The notes below the pieces were generated by a model. That model did not search any database and was not told the origin of the DNA. It saw only the letters and a list, made by a program, of their open reading frames with translations. Made by a program: the position numbers and the translations under genes. From positions 1-64,000 of the forward strand of contig MGVC01000008.1 in the NCBI GenBank assembly GCA_001800285.1: a stretch of DNA of 64,000 bases. The letters are read 5' to 3'. Positions 53,068 through 60,928 of this stretch are shown one piece after another. Position 1 is the first letter of the stretch, and the number at the start of each line of letters is the position of its first letter. The stretch is from Elusimicrobia bacterium RIFOXYA2_FULL_39_19. GTDB taxonomy: Bacteria > Elusimicrobiota > Endomicrobiia > CG1-02-37-114 > XYA2-FULL-39-19.

Positions 53068-53100
53068 CGCCTGTGAAACTCTTCACAGGCGCCTTTCTAT
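53068..53100 (+). terminator. Hairpin terminator after the first URO-D gene
   Basis: CGCCTGTGAA (53068-53077) and TTCACAGGCG (53082-53091) form a perfect 10-bp stem with loop ACTC, followed by a pyrimidine-rich CCTTTCTAT. The stem begins 17 bases after the gene's stop codon. The T-run is weak, so termination may be partial. Confidence 0.7.
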
Positions 53101-53164
53101 AACCAATCGTAAAAAAAACCAATAAAATCGTAAATAATACCAGGATTATCTCCTGATTTCATAG

Positions 53165-53210
53165 TATAATTATAACAGAAGGAAGGGAGTTGAATTCCCT
53201 CCCCGGGAGG
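53165..53210 (+). promoter_or_regulatory. Possible -10 element and ribosome-binding site of the oxidoreductase operon
   Basis: A perfect TATAAT lies at 53165-53170, downstream of the terminator. No good -35 hexamer is visible at the right spacing, so an activator such as the AraC protein may be needed; this is inference. GGGAGG (53205-53210) is the Shine-Dalgarno, 9 bases before ATG 53220, and lies within a CCTCCCCGGGAGG palindrome that could occlude it. Confidence 0.4.
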
Positions 53211-53219
53211 TAACACAAA

Positions 53220-54257
53220 ATGGAAAAAAAAGTCGGTTTTGGAATTATTGGCTGCGGGACTATTTCTCGTCATCACACTAACGCGGTGATGGAAAATGCG
53301 GAGGCGAAGTTAATTGCGGTATGCGATCAAAATGAGGAAGCGGCAAAAGAATTAGCCGTGGAATACGGTGTTAAATATTACACCGATTACAGGAAAATGC
53401 TTGAAGATAAAGAGATTGATGCTGTTTCCATATGCACCCCAAGTTTTCTTCACCCGGAACAGGCGATAGCAGCAGCGCAGGCGGGAAAACATGTATTAAC
53501 AGAAAAGCCGATGGCAATAAACCTTGAAGATGCAGACAAAATGATTAAGGCCTGCAAAAAGGCTAACGTAAAATTAGGCGTTATTTTCCAGAGAAGAACC
53601 CAGTCCGCTTTTAAACGCATAAAAAAAGCTGTAGAAACCAATGAACTCGGAAAAATTGTTTTAGGTGATGCCTGTATGAAATATTACCGCAGTCAGGAGT
53701 ATTATAATAGTGCTGGCTGGCGCGGAACCTGGAAGTTTGACGGTGGCGGTGCGCTGATGAACCAGGGAATTCATTTTATTGACTTACTGCAGTGGATCAT
53801 GGGCCCGGTGGATACGGTGTTTGCTCAGGCAGGGGCACTGGTAAGGAAGATAGAAGTAGAAGATACTTCTGTGACTGTAGTAAAATTCAAAAATGGAGCG
53901 TTCGGCACCATTACCGGTACCACTTCAGTGTTTCCTCCTATACAACGTTTGGAAATTCACGGTGAAAAAGGTTCAATAATTGTAAATGATGAAGATATAA
54001 CCAAATGGGATATGCTGGGGCCGGATGATAAAGCGGTAAGCCAGCTGGAGAGCATGAAAAGCGATACACAAAATCCTGGCATTGACCCAAAAAATGTAGG
54101 CAAGGAAGGCCACTCAATGCAGGTTGCTGATTTTATTGATTCAATAAAAACCGGCAGGGAACCGATGACCAACGGCGAAGAAGGAAGAAAATCATTGGAA
54201 TTGATTCTTGCTATTTACAAGTCGGCAAAAACAGGTTTGCCGGTTAAATTATCTTGA
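53220..54257 (+). CDS. Gfo/Idh/MocA-family oxidoreductase
   Basis: This 345-residue NAD(P)-dependent sugar or cyclitol oxidoreductase has the Rossmann start VGFGIIGCGTISRHHTNAV. The substrate-side signature is VLTEKPMAINLEDADKMI (EKP), followed by GWRGTWKFDGGGALMNQGIHFIDLLQWIMGP, which contains the Asp/His catalytic pair. Members act on glucose, inositol, N-acetyl sugars or their derivatives. It opens a tightly spaced run with a second Gfo/Idh protein and glycoside hydrolases, so it probably processes a released sugar. Confidence 0.92.
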   Translation: MEKKVGFGIIGCGTISRHHTNAVMENAEAKLIAVCDQNEEAAKELAVEYGVKYYTDYRKMLEDKEIDAVSICTPSFLHPEQAIAAAQAGKHVLTEKPMAINLEDADKMIKACKKANVKLGVIFQRRTQSAFKRIKKAVETNELGKIVLGDACMKYYRSQEYYNSAGWRGTWKFDGGGALMNQGIHFIDLLQWIMGPVDTVFAQAGALVRKIEVEDTSVTVVKFKNGAFGTITGTTSVFPPIQRLEIHGEKGSIIVNDEDITKWDMLGPDDKAVSQLESMKSDTQNPGIDPKNVGKEGHSMQVADFIDSIKTGREPMTNGEEGRKSLELILAIYKSAKTGLPVKLS

Positions 54258-54264
54258 GGATACC

Positions 54265-55152
54265 ATGGACAAAACAATAAAAGCAGCAATAATAGGATTA
54301 GATACCAGTCATACCCTTGAATTTACGGAAAGATTGCAGTCTCCGGAGTGTGAACCGGAGCAGAAAGTTACCGGAATGGAAATAACTGCCTGCCTGCGGT
54401 TTGCAACGCCTTTTCAAAATGACGAAGGGCTGGATAAAAGACAAAAAGAGATGGAAGGCTGGGGCGTAAAAGTAACAAAAGATTTTTCGGAAGCGGTTGT
54501 AAATTGCGATGCCGTTATGATAGAAATAAACGACCCCTCACTGCATCTTGAGTATTTCAAAAAATGCGCGGAGCTTGGCAAACCTATATTTCTTGATAAA
54601 CCGCTGGCGGATAATATTAAAAACGGCAAAGAAATACATGATATTGTAAAAAAGAAAAATTTGAGAATGTTTTCTGCTTCATCGTTAAGATTTGTGCCGC
54701 AACTTAATAAAGCTATTGCCCAAATGCCTAATCCTGTGTTTTCTCACTTTTACGGTCCGTTAGGCATTGCGCCTGCCGGAAGCAGTATTATCTGGTACGG
54801 TGTCCATGCTTTTGAAATGCTGGAAAAAGCCATGGGTAAAGGCGCCTTAAGCGTAACGACCAAAAAGGACCCTGCAGGAATTGTTTCAATTGTTGAGTAT
54901 CCGGAAGGCAGGAGAGGCGTAGTAGAATTGCGTGAAGGTGCCTGGGTATTTGGCGGAAGTTTAAGCGATACGAAAAAATCTTTTCCTTTTGTTGTGGACA
55001 TGAGCCGCGCTTATGCCGACCTGGTGATTGAAGTTAATAAGTTTTTCAGCGGCGGCAACACACCGGTTGCTCTGGAAGACACTCTTGAAGTTATGGCACT
55101 CCTTGATTGCGCGCAGAGGTCTTTGGACTCAGGAAAAAAAGAAAAAATATGA
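54265..55152 (+). CDS. Gfo/Idh/MocA-like oxidoreductase, shorter form
   Basis: This 295-residue protein starts with IKAAIIGLDTSHTLEFTERL, a divergent Rossmann glycine pattern, and has GKPIFLDKPLADNIKNGKEI (DKP instead of EKP) and GVHAFEMLEKAMG at the substrate site. ATG 54265 has GAGGA before it. The length is below the usual 330-390 residues, because the C-terminal sheet domain is reduced. It may be an NAD-binding partner or a divergent enzyme. It overlaps the GH31 gene by an ATGA junction. Confidence 0.85.
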   Translation: MDKTIKAAIIGLDTSHTLEFTERLQSPECEPEQKVTGMEITACLRFATPFQNDEGLDKRQKEMEGWGVKVTKDFSEAVVNCDAVMIEINDPSLHLEYFKKCAELGKPIFLDKPLADNIKNGKEIHDIVKKKNLRMFSASSLRFVPQLNKAIAQMPNPVFSHFYGPLGIAPAGSSIIWYGVHAFEMLEKAMGKGALSVTTKKDPAGIVSIVEYPEGRRGVVELREGAWVFGGSLSDTKKSFPFVVDMSRAYADLVIEVNKFFSGGNTPVALEDTLEVMALLDCAQRSLDSGKKEKI

Positions 55153-57143
55153 TAAGAAAAAAAGATGAGTTGATGGCAAATATTTATAAAGATAGTTTTG
55201 CAGTTTTTACCAATACAAATCTTGGCGCTAAATTAAGATTTACATTTCCTGAAAACAATGTTTGCCGCATACAATCAGCCGGTAAAGATGGTGCTTTTGA
55301 TAACCGGGGGGCAGTACAAACGTTGGCCCGCGATTTTGACAAAAACATAATTGAAACTTGTCTGCCAATTTTGTTGAAAAAAGACAAGAATAGCATAACA
55401 ACTATAATGTCGGCCGATAGTTCTATCAGGGTCTCTATTACTCCAACACAATTTAGAATTTATTTATCAGAAAATAAAAAACAAAATAGTTGTGCATTAT
55501 TGGAATTTGGCCCGGAGGGCAATTCAGTTTCAGGGCAATTGCGGGGGAAAGAAAATATTTACGGGTTGGGCCAAAGATTCAATGGTGTAAATCAAAGAAA
55601 AAAATCTGTCAACATCTGGGCAGAAGACCAATGGAACGAAATTGAAGATAATAGTTATGTGTCAATCCCATTTTTTTTAAGCACTTGCGGATACGGTGTT
55701 TTCCTCAACCGGTTTGAAAGCTCAATATTTGATTTAGGTAAAAAAAATAGAGATAACTGGTACATAAAGACTGAAAGCCCCTGTTTGGATTTATACGTTT
55801 TTCTTGGAAATTCGCCAAAGAAGATTATCGGAGCTTTCAATAAACTCTCCGGAATTACCCCAATACCGCCGCAATGGAGTTTTTCACCCTGGATTTGCCG
55901 GCATCTTCGATTAAGAGAACTAAGTTCCATTGATACCGTTCATGCTGTAATTAAAAAAATGGAAACACATTCCTTGCCCTGGGGAGTAATCATTCTTGAA
56001 GGATGGGAAACACATGATATCAAAACATATAAATACCTCAAAACTCTTGTTGCTGAATTGCATAAAAAAGGTAAAAAGGTATTACTTTATAGTACAGCCG
56101 GAAGGCTTCCGCAGGAATATTGGGCCGGTTTAAAGGCTAAACCTGAATACTTTGTCAGGAATCAACAAAATAATCCGTTCATTAAGGAAGCGCCTCATTT
56201 CAATCCTATGGATGCGCCCGATCGAAGAGAATCGTGTTTTATTGATATCACAAATCAGAAAGCTCTCAAGTGGTGGAAAGAGAAAGTTTGGGGTTCCCTT
56301 CTTGGTGACATAGGTGTTGACGGTTCAAAGATAGATTTTGGAGAACAATTTCCTGAAGATGATGATATTAAGTTTAAATCGGGAGTTGGCTCGAAAGGGA
56401 TGCATCAGTATTATCCGGTATTTTATAATACCATGATGTATCGTCTCTTTCAGGAAAAACGCCCCGAAGGCGGATTATGTTTCAGCCGCGGCGGCGGCAT
56501 AGGTGCTCAGCGATATCCATTTATCTGGTGCGGGGACCAGTCTCGTGAGTTTTCCAGATTACGCGCCATTGTGTCGGCTTCTCTTAGTTCCGGATTTTCC
56601 GGTGTTCCTTTTATGTGTCACGACATGGGAGGATATATACCTGCCCGCAAGAATATTAAAGATGATGAAACTGAAGTTTTTATCAGAGGCGTACAGCTGG
56701 CATGTTTTAGCCCCGTAATGCAGTTTCACGGCACTTCAAAACCGCCTTACGATTTTCCTGATAAAGTTATAGATATTTACCGTTTTTATTCAAAACTAAG
56801 ATATGCATTAATTCCTTACATTAAAAAGCAATCAAAAATATGCTGCGAAACAGGACTGCCTTTAATGCGTCATCTGTATATTGAATATCCTGATGATATA
56901 AGAACGCTTGATATTGAAGATCAATATATGTTTGGGAACGAAATACTTGTTGCCCCGGTTCTCGCTCACTCTACAAACAGAAATATATATTTACCGGAAG
57001 GGAAATGGCTGGATTTATGGGAAAATAAAATATACACCGGCCCGATTCAATTAAAAAAATATTCCTCCCCTTTGGAAAATATTCCAATTTTTATAAGATA
57101 TAGAGAATCAAAGCTGGCAGATAAATTAAGGATAAGTTTATGA
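55149..57143 (+). CDS. Glycoside hydrolase family 31 (alpha-glycosidase)
   Basis: This 664-residue enzyme cleaves alpha-glucosidic or alpha-xylosidic bonds. NIYGLGQRFNG is the N-terminal domain mark. The catalytic barrel has nucleophile Asp396 in GSKIDFGEQ and acid/base Asp463 in IWCGDQS, with the FSRGGGIG and HDMGGYI blocks between and after. The KIDFGE pattern is nearer to alpha-xylosidases or sulfoquinovosidase-like groups than to maltases, but specificity is open. No signal peptide is seen, so it is probably cytoplasmic. The start may also be the ATG at 55173. Confidence 0.9.
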   Translation: MIRKKDELMANIYKDSFAVFTNTNLGAKLRFTFPENNVCRIQSAGKDGAFDNRGAVQTLARDFDKNIIETCLPILLKKDKNSITTIMSADSSIRVSITPTQFRIYLSENKKQNSCALLEFGPEGNSVSGQLRGKENIYGLGQRFNGVNQRKKSVNIWAEDQWNEIEDNSYVSIPFFLSTCGYGVFLNRFESSIFDLGKKNRDNWYIKTESPCLDLYVFLGNSPKKIIGAFNKLSGITPIPPQWSFSPWICRHLRLRELSSIDTVHAVIKKMETHSLPWGVIILEGWETHDIKTYKYLKTLVAELHKKGKKVLLYSTAGRLPQEYWAGLKAKPEYFVRNQQNNPFIKEAPHFNPMDAPDRRESCFIDITNQKALKWWKEKVWGSLLGDIGVDGSKIDFGEQFPEDDDIKFKSGVGSKGMHQYYPVFYNTMMYRLFQEKRPEGGLCFSRGGGIGAQRYPFIWCGDQSREFSRLRAIVSASLSSGFSGVPFMCHDMGGYIPARKNIKDDETEVFIRGVQLACFSPVMQFHGTSKPPYDFPDKVIDIYRFYSKLRYALIPYIKKQSKICCETGLPLMRHLYIEYPDDIRTLDIEDQYMFGNEILVAPVLAHSTNRNIYLPEGKWLDLWENKIYTGPIQLKKYSSPLENIPIFIRYRESKLADKLRISL

Positions 57144-59215
57144 GTTCCGATCAACCTCAAAAATGGTGGCAAAAACCTTTTACTATCATGGCGCAATGCT
57201 ATGAAGGAATGGATTTGCCCAAAAGCAACGAAAAAGTAATTAAATTGAAAAAATCGCTCGGTTTTGATGTTGAACACTGGCTGGGTTCGTCAGATCAGAA
57301 TCTTGGCGATATTGGCGGAGACAGTGGAAGAAACTATAATTTTAAAACAAGGGTGGGCTATAAAAAAGACCTGCTGAAAGATTATCTGAAAACATCAAAA
57401 AAGCTAAACCATAAAATGATTGTTTATCTTAACGTACACTGGTTCAGGCCTGAGTTTGGTGCAGATAAATTTATACGCGATGCCAGGGGGGGTAATGTCA
57501 CAGGTTATGGCAGCGGAAACCTGGTATGCCCTGCAGGGCCTTTTCTTGAATGGGCAAAAATAATTGCAGAAGATTTAGGAAGGTATGCTATCCAGGGAGT
57601 CTTTCTTGACGGGCCTGTTTACAGGCTTTGTTACTGTGAATCCTGCAAAAATAAATTCAAGGAAAAATACGGCATTGAAATGCCCGAAAATATAACTCAT
57701 GCTTCTGAGAATGAAAAAAAATATTTAAGGGAATTTCCTGTCAGCAATCTGGTAAATTTTCTAAACTGTTTTAGAAAAGCATTCAACATGCATAACCCAG
57801 AAGGAATTATCTATCATAACGGAGAAACATTGTCATCTCCAGGTTTTGCAAATGAAGCTGCCATTGAAGTTGATGATATACTCGGAAGCGAGGGCGGATT
57901 TTTAGGATACGACCCGCTCAGGACAAATTTTTTCTTTAATACATCCGCAACCGCTAAATTACTCAATTCCCAGGCCCGGGGCAAACCGACAGTTGTTTTT
58001 ATTGATTATGGTTTTAAAAAATACGATTATTACGGCCATCCTGAGCCGGAAATCGGCAGAATGTATGCTGAAACGATAGCAAATAATGCCAATCCCTGGT
58101 TTTTATGGTATGAACTTACACCAGGAACAAAAATTGCTGTAAAAATGAACAAATTAATACAGGAAAACAGGGAAGTCCTTTCAAATACAAAATCACTGGC
58201 AAAAGTTGCCGTTCTTTATTCCGGGTTAAACCAACAGCTAACCGCCCAAAAACGTAAAATTTCACAGGATGATGTCCATTCATCATTAAAAACAAATACT
58301 ATAGAGCTGTCGGGCAATCACTTTGACGCTTTTATGGGAATATATACTGCCCTAACCAGGTCTCAGGTTGTTTTTGACCTTATAACTGAAAAAAACCTGG
58401 AAACAAAATTGAATGATTATCAACTACTTGTGCTGCCGCAGGTGCTCGCGATGGATGAATATACAATTACTGCTATTAAGGAGTTTGTTAAAAACGGCGG
58501 CAACTTAATTGCAACTTTTGACACATCTCTTTATACGGCTGAGGGCAATAAAAGAGATGATTTCGGACTTAGAGAACTTTTTGGCTGTAATGCCGGAGAA
58601 ATGGCACCTACTACGATGATTGACTACATTTCTGCTGATAATAATAATTTTCTGACAAATGGAATCAGCCAGAGCAGAATACCCTGCCCGCCAAAAAGAA
58701 GGTATGTAAAACCTCAAAAATATTCCAGGGAACTGATGTTTTATTATAAAGAAATGCCAAGAAGGTACTTAAGACTTGCAAACATTTCAGAAAAGCCGGC
58801 GGCATTATTAAACACATACGGAAAAGGGAAGGTGTTGTTTTTTCCTGAGGAAATAGACAGCAATTACATTGAGTTTTGTTTCCCTGAAGAAAGACAGCTT
58901 ATTTCTAATGCGGTAAATTATTTAGCACCCCGGCAATTGAAATTTAATAAAGGGCTGAACTTTATTGAAACTACGCTTATGCAGAATGAAAAAGGTCAGA
59001 TTTTAATACATCTGATCAATCTTTCAGGCGCAGAAAGGCCTGTTGAAAATATAATACCTTTTGAAAATCTGGAAATAACCTATAAAACAGGCAAAAAGAT
59101 CAAAAATGTATACGCAGCTTTAAACAGGCAAGTTTTAAAATTCAAAATATTAAAAAACCAAATAGTAATTACCCTTCCAAAACTTGACCACTACGAAATT
59201 GTTGTTTTAAGTTGA
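57140..59215 (+). CDS. GHL6-like protein with beta-galactosidase trimerisation-like domain
   Basis: This 691-residue protein has no clear characterised relative. The N-terminal half looks like a TIM barrel of the hypothetical glycosyl hydrolase 6 type (MIVYLNVHWFRP, LVCPAGPFLEWAKIIAEDLGRY, GVFLDGPVYRLCYCESC, CKNKFKEKYG). The middle (about 350-540) resembles the glutamine-amidotransferase-like trimerisation domain of GH42 enzymes (AVLYSG, DYQLLVLPQVLAMDE, FVKNGGNLIATFD). A beta-rich end follows. It overlaps the GH31 gene by 4 bp, so a role in the same glycan's breakdown is likely. Confidence 0.7.
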   Translation: MSSDQPQKWWQKPFTIMAQCYEGMDLPKSNEKVIKLKKSLGFDVEHWLGSSDQNLGDIGGDSGRNYNFKTRVGYKKDLLKDYLKTSKKLNHKMIVYLNVHWFRPEFGADKFIRDARGGNVTGYGSGNLVCPAGPFLEWAKIIAEDLGRYAIQGVFLDGPVYRLCYCESCKNKFKEKYGIEMPENITHASENEKKYLREFPVSNLVNFLNCFRKAFNMHNPEGIIYHNGETLSSPGFANEAAIEVDDILGSEGGFLGYDPLRTNFFFNTSATAKLLNSQARGKPTVVFIDYGFKKYDYYGHPEPEIGRMYAETIANNANPWFLWYELTPGTKIAVKMNKLIQENREVLSNTKSLAKVAVLYSGLNQQLTAQKRKISQDDVHSSLKTNTIELSGNHFDAFMGIYTALTRSQVVFDLITEKNLETKLNDYQLLVLPQVLAMDEYTITAIKEFVKNGGNLIATFDTSLYTAEGNKRDDFGLRELFGCNAGEMAPTTMIDYISADNNNFLTNGISQSRIPCPPKRRYVKPQKYSRELMFYYKEMPRRYLRLANISEKPAALLNTYGKGKVLFFPEEIDSNYIEFCFPEERQLISNAVNYLAPRQLKFNKGLNFIETTLMQNEKGQILIHLINLSGAERPVENIIPFENLEITYKTGKKIKNVYAALNRQVLKFKILKNQIVITLPKLDHYEIVVLS

Positions 59216-59220
59216 TATAA

Positions 59221-59730
59221 TTCCTTTTAAAAAAAACATTTCCTTTGGATTTCTTTGGTGTAAATGTTTATAGCCCGAAAATAGTTGCCGCAGACAAAAA
59301 TAATCCGGATGGTTTCAAAAAAATCCCTTACCCGAAAAAACACCCAAAAACCAGTATGGGTTGGGATATTAACCCTGATTGTATTTATTACGCAATTAAA
59401 TTTCTTGCAGAAACTTACAAGGTTAAGAAATTTTATTTGACGGAAAACGGTGCTGCCTTTAAAGATATAGTTGCAAAAGATGGCAGGGTTCATGATAAAA
59501 ATCGTATTGAATACTTGAAGGCACATTTTACCAGTGCACAAAGGCTTATTAAAGATGGTATAAACCTTGCCGGGTATTTTGTATGGTTGCTGATGGATAA
59601 TTTTGAGTGGACGTACGGTTATGATAAAAGGTTTGGGCTTATTTATGTTGATTTTAAAACACAAAAAAGAATATTGAAAGACAGTGCGTTATGGTATAAG
59701 GAAGTAATAAAGAAAAATTCAAACATGTAA
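59221..59730 (+). pseudogene. C-terminal fragment of a GH1 beta-glucosidase
   Basis: About 165 codons are open from 59221. They match the last third of a family 1 glycoside hydrolase: DFFGVNVYSPK, FYLTENGAAF (nucleophile Glu in TENG) and GYFVWLLMDNFEWTYGY followed by KRFGLIYVDF. Intact GH1 enzymes have about 440-450 residues, and the acid/base half (TxNEP) is absent. No real start codon or ribosome-binding site precedes it; only TTG 59245 is available. The break lies 6 bp after the preceding stop, pointing to a deletion. Confidence 0.82.
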
Positions 59731-59788
59731 TATGGAGTTGACAATTCCAAAATATACATGTAATATGGAGTTATGTATTCCAGAATAA
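59723..59788. repeat. 33-bp imperfect tandem repeat before the DUF4143 ATPase
   Basis: ACATGTAATATGGAGTT occurs at 59723-59739 and again at 59756-59772, each followed by a similar tail (ACAATTCCAAAATA and TGTATTCCAGAATA). The second copy ends exactly at the ATPase start codon, and its GGAG serves as the ribosome-binding site. The first copy contains an almost perfect inverted repeat, TGGAGTTG-A-CAATTCCA. The layout suggests an operator or a duplicated insertion boundary. Confidence 0.7.
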
Positions 59789-60909
59789 TTAAGCCTCCAA
59801 AAGATAAAAGTTTTTTCTTGTTCGGTCCGCGCGGTACCGGAAAAACTACCTGGGTAAAATCATGTTTTCCTAATGCATTGTATTTTGATTTGTTAGAAGC
59901 CGAAATATATAACGATCTTTTAGCTAGACCGCAGCAGCTTGAAAATTTAATCCCAAAAGATTTTAAGAATTGGCTGATTATTGATGAGATACAAAGAGTC
60001 CCTGAATTGCTCAATGAAGTTCATCGTTTAATTGAAAAGTATAAATACAAATTTATACTGACCGGATCCAGCGCCCGCAAGCTAAGGAAAAAAGGGCATA
60101 ATCTTTTAGGCGGCCGCGCGCTAACTTACTCAATGTATCCATTAACTGTTGGTGAATTAGGGAAAGATTTTGATTTTAATCATTCCCTGAAGTATGGCTT
60201 CCTGCCGAGTGTTTATACCGAAGATAATCCGAAAGCGTATTTGGAAAGCTATGTTAAAACTTACCTGGATGAAGAAGTGCGTTCTGAAGGCCTGACAAGG
60301 AACCTGAGCGCGTTTTCAAGATTTTTGGAAGCTGCGAGTTTTTCCCAGGGGTCTATTTTAAGCGTATCCGCAATTGCCAGGGAGTGCGCGGTTGAAAGAA
60401 AAGTAGTAGAAAACTATTTTTCTATCCTTGAGGACTTGCTCATAGCATACAAACTGCCGGTTTTTACGAAAAGAGCGAAGAGACGAATGATTTCTCATCC
60501 CAAATTTTATTTTTTTGATGTTGGAATTTTTAGAACCTTGAGGCCGATGGGCCCCTTGGACAGGCCTGAAGAAGCTGAAGGCATTGCATTAGAAACTCTT
60601 TTATTTCAGGAAATAAAGGCAGTTAATGAATCCCTGGGACTGGGCTATTCAATTTACTATTGGCGGACTTCCAACAATATGGAAGTGGATTTTGTGATGT
60701 ATGGGGAAAAAGGTATCAAGGCTTTTGAAATCAAGCGTGCCGGGAAAGTTTCAGGCTCCATGCTTTCGGGTTTAAAGTCATTTTTAAAAGAATATCCTAT
60801 GGCAAGGGCCTATTTTGTGTATGGCGGAGATAAATATATGCGGGAAGGCAATATTGAAATCCTGCCTGTCAACAATTTGCTAAAAAATCTTCCTGATATT
60901 TTAGGTTAA
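59773..60909 (+). CDS. AAA ATPase with DUF4143 domain
   Basis: This 378-residue protein has Walker A FGPRGTGKTTW (Gly18-Thr25) and Walker B WLIIDEIQR (Asp71-Glu72). A sensor-like ILTGSSARKL is followed by LLGGRALTYSMYPLTVGEL. The C-terminal DUF4143 part (VERKVVENYFSILEDLLIAYKLP, EVDFVMYG, AFEIKRAG) has a PD-(D/E)XK-like end. The family is common, often in multiple copies, and is of unknown function. It breaks the run of glycan genes and probably arrived independently next to the GH1 remnant. Confidence 0.9.
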   Translation: MYSRIIKPPKDKSFFLFGPRGTGKTTWVKSCFPNALYFDLLEAEIYNDLLARPQQLENLIPKDFKNWLIIDEIQRVPELLNEVHRLIEKYKYKFILTGSSARKLRKKGHNLLGGRALTYSMYPLTVGELGKDFDFNHSLKYGFLPSVYTEDNPKAYLESYVKTYLDEEVRSEGLTRNLSAFSRFLEAASFSQGSILSVSAIARECAVERKVVENYFSILEDLLIAYKLPVFTKRAKRRMISHPKFYFFDVGIFRTLRPMGPLDRPEEAEGIALETLLFQEIKAVNESLGLGYSIYYWRTSNNMEVDFVMYGEKGIKAFEIKRAGKVSGSMLSGLKSFLKEYPMARAYFVYGGDKYMREGNIEILPVNNLLKNLPDILG

Positions 60910-60928
60910 AAAGAGTATAGAAGAATTA

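Noticed and set aside
59227-59664. 145-codon minus-strand ORF
   Set aside because: It is antisense to the clearly recognisable GH1 fragment and shows no domain.
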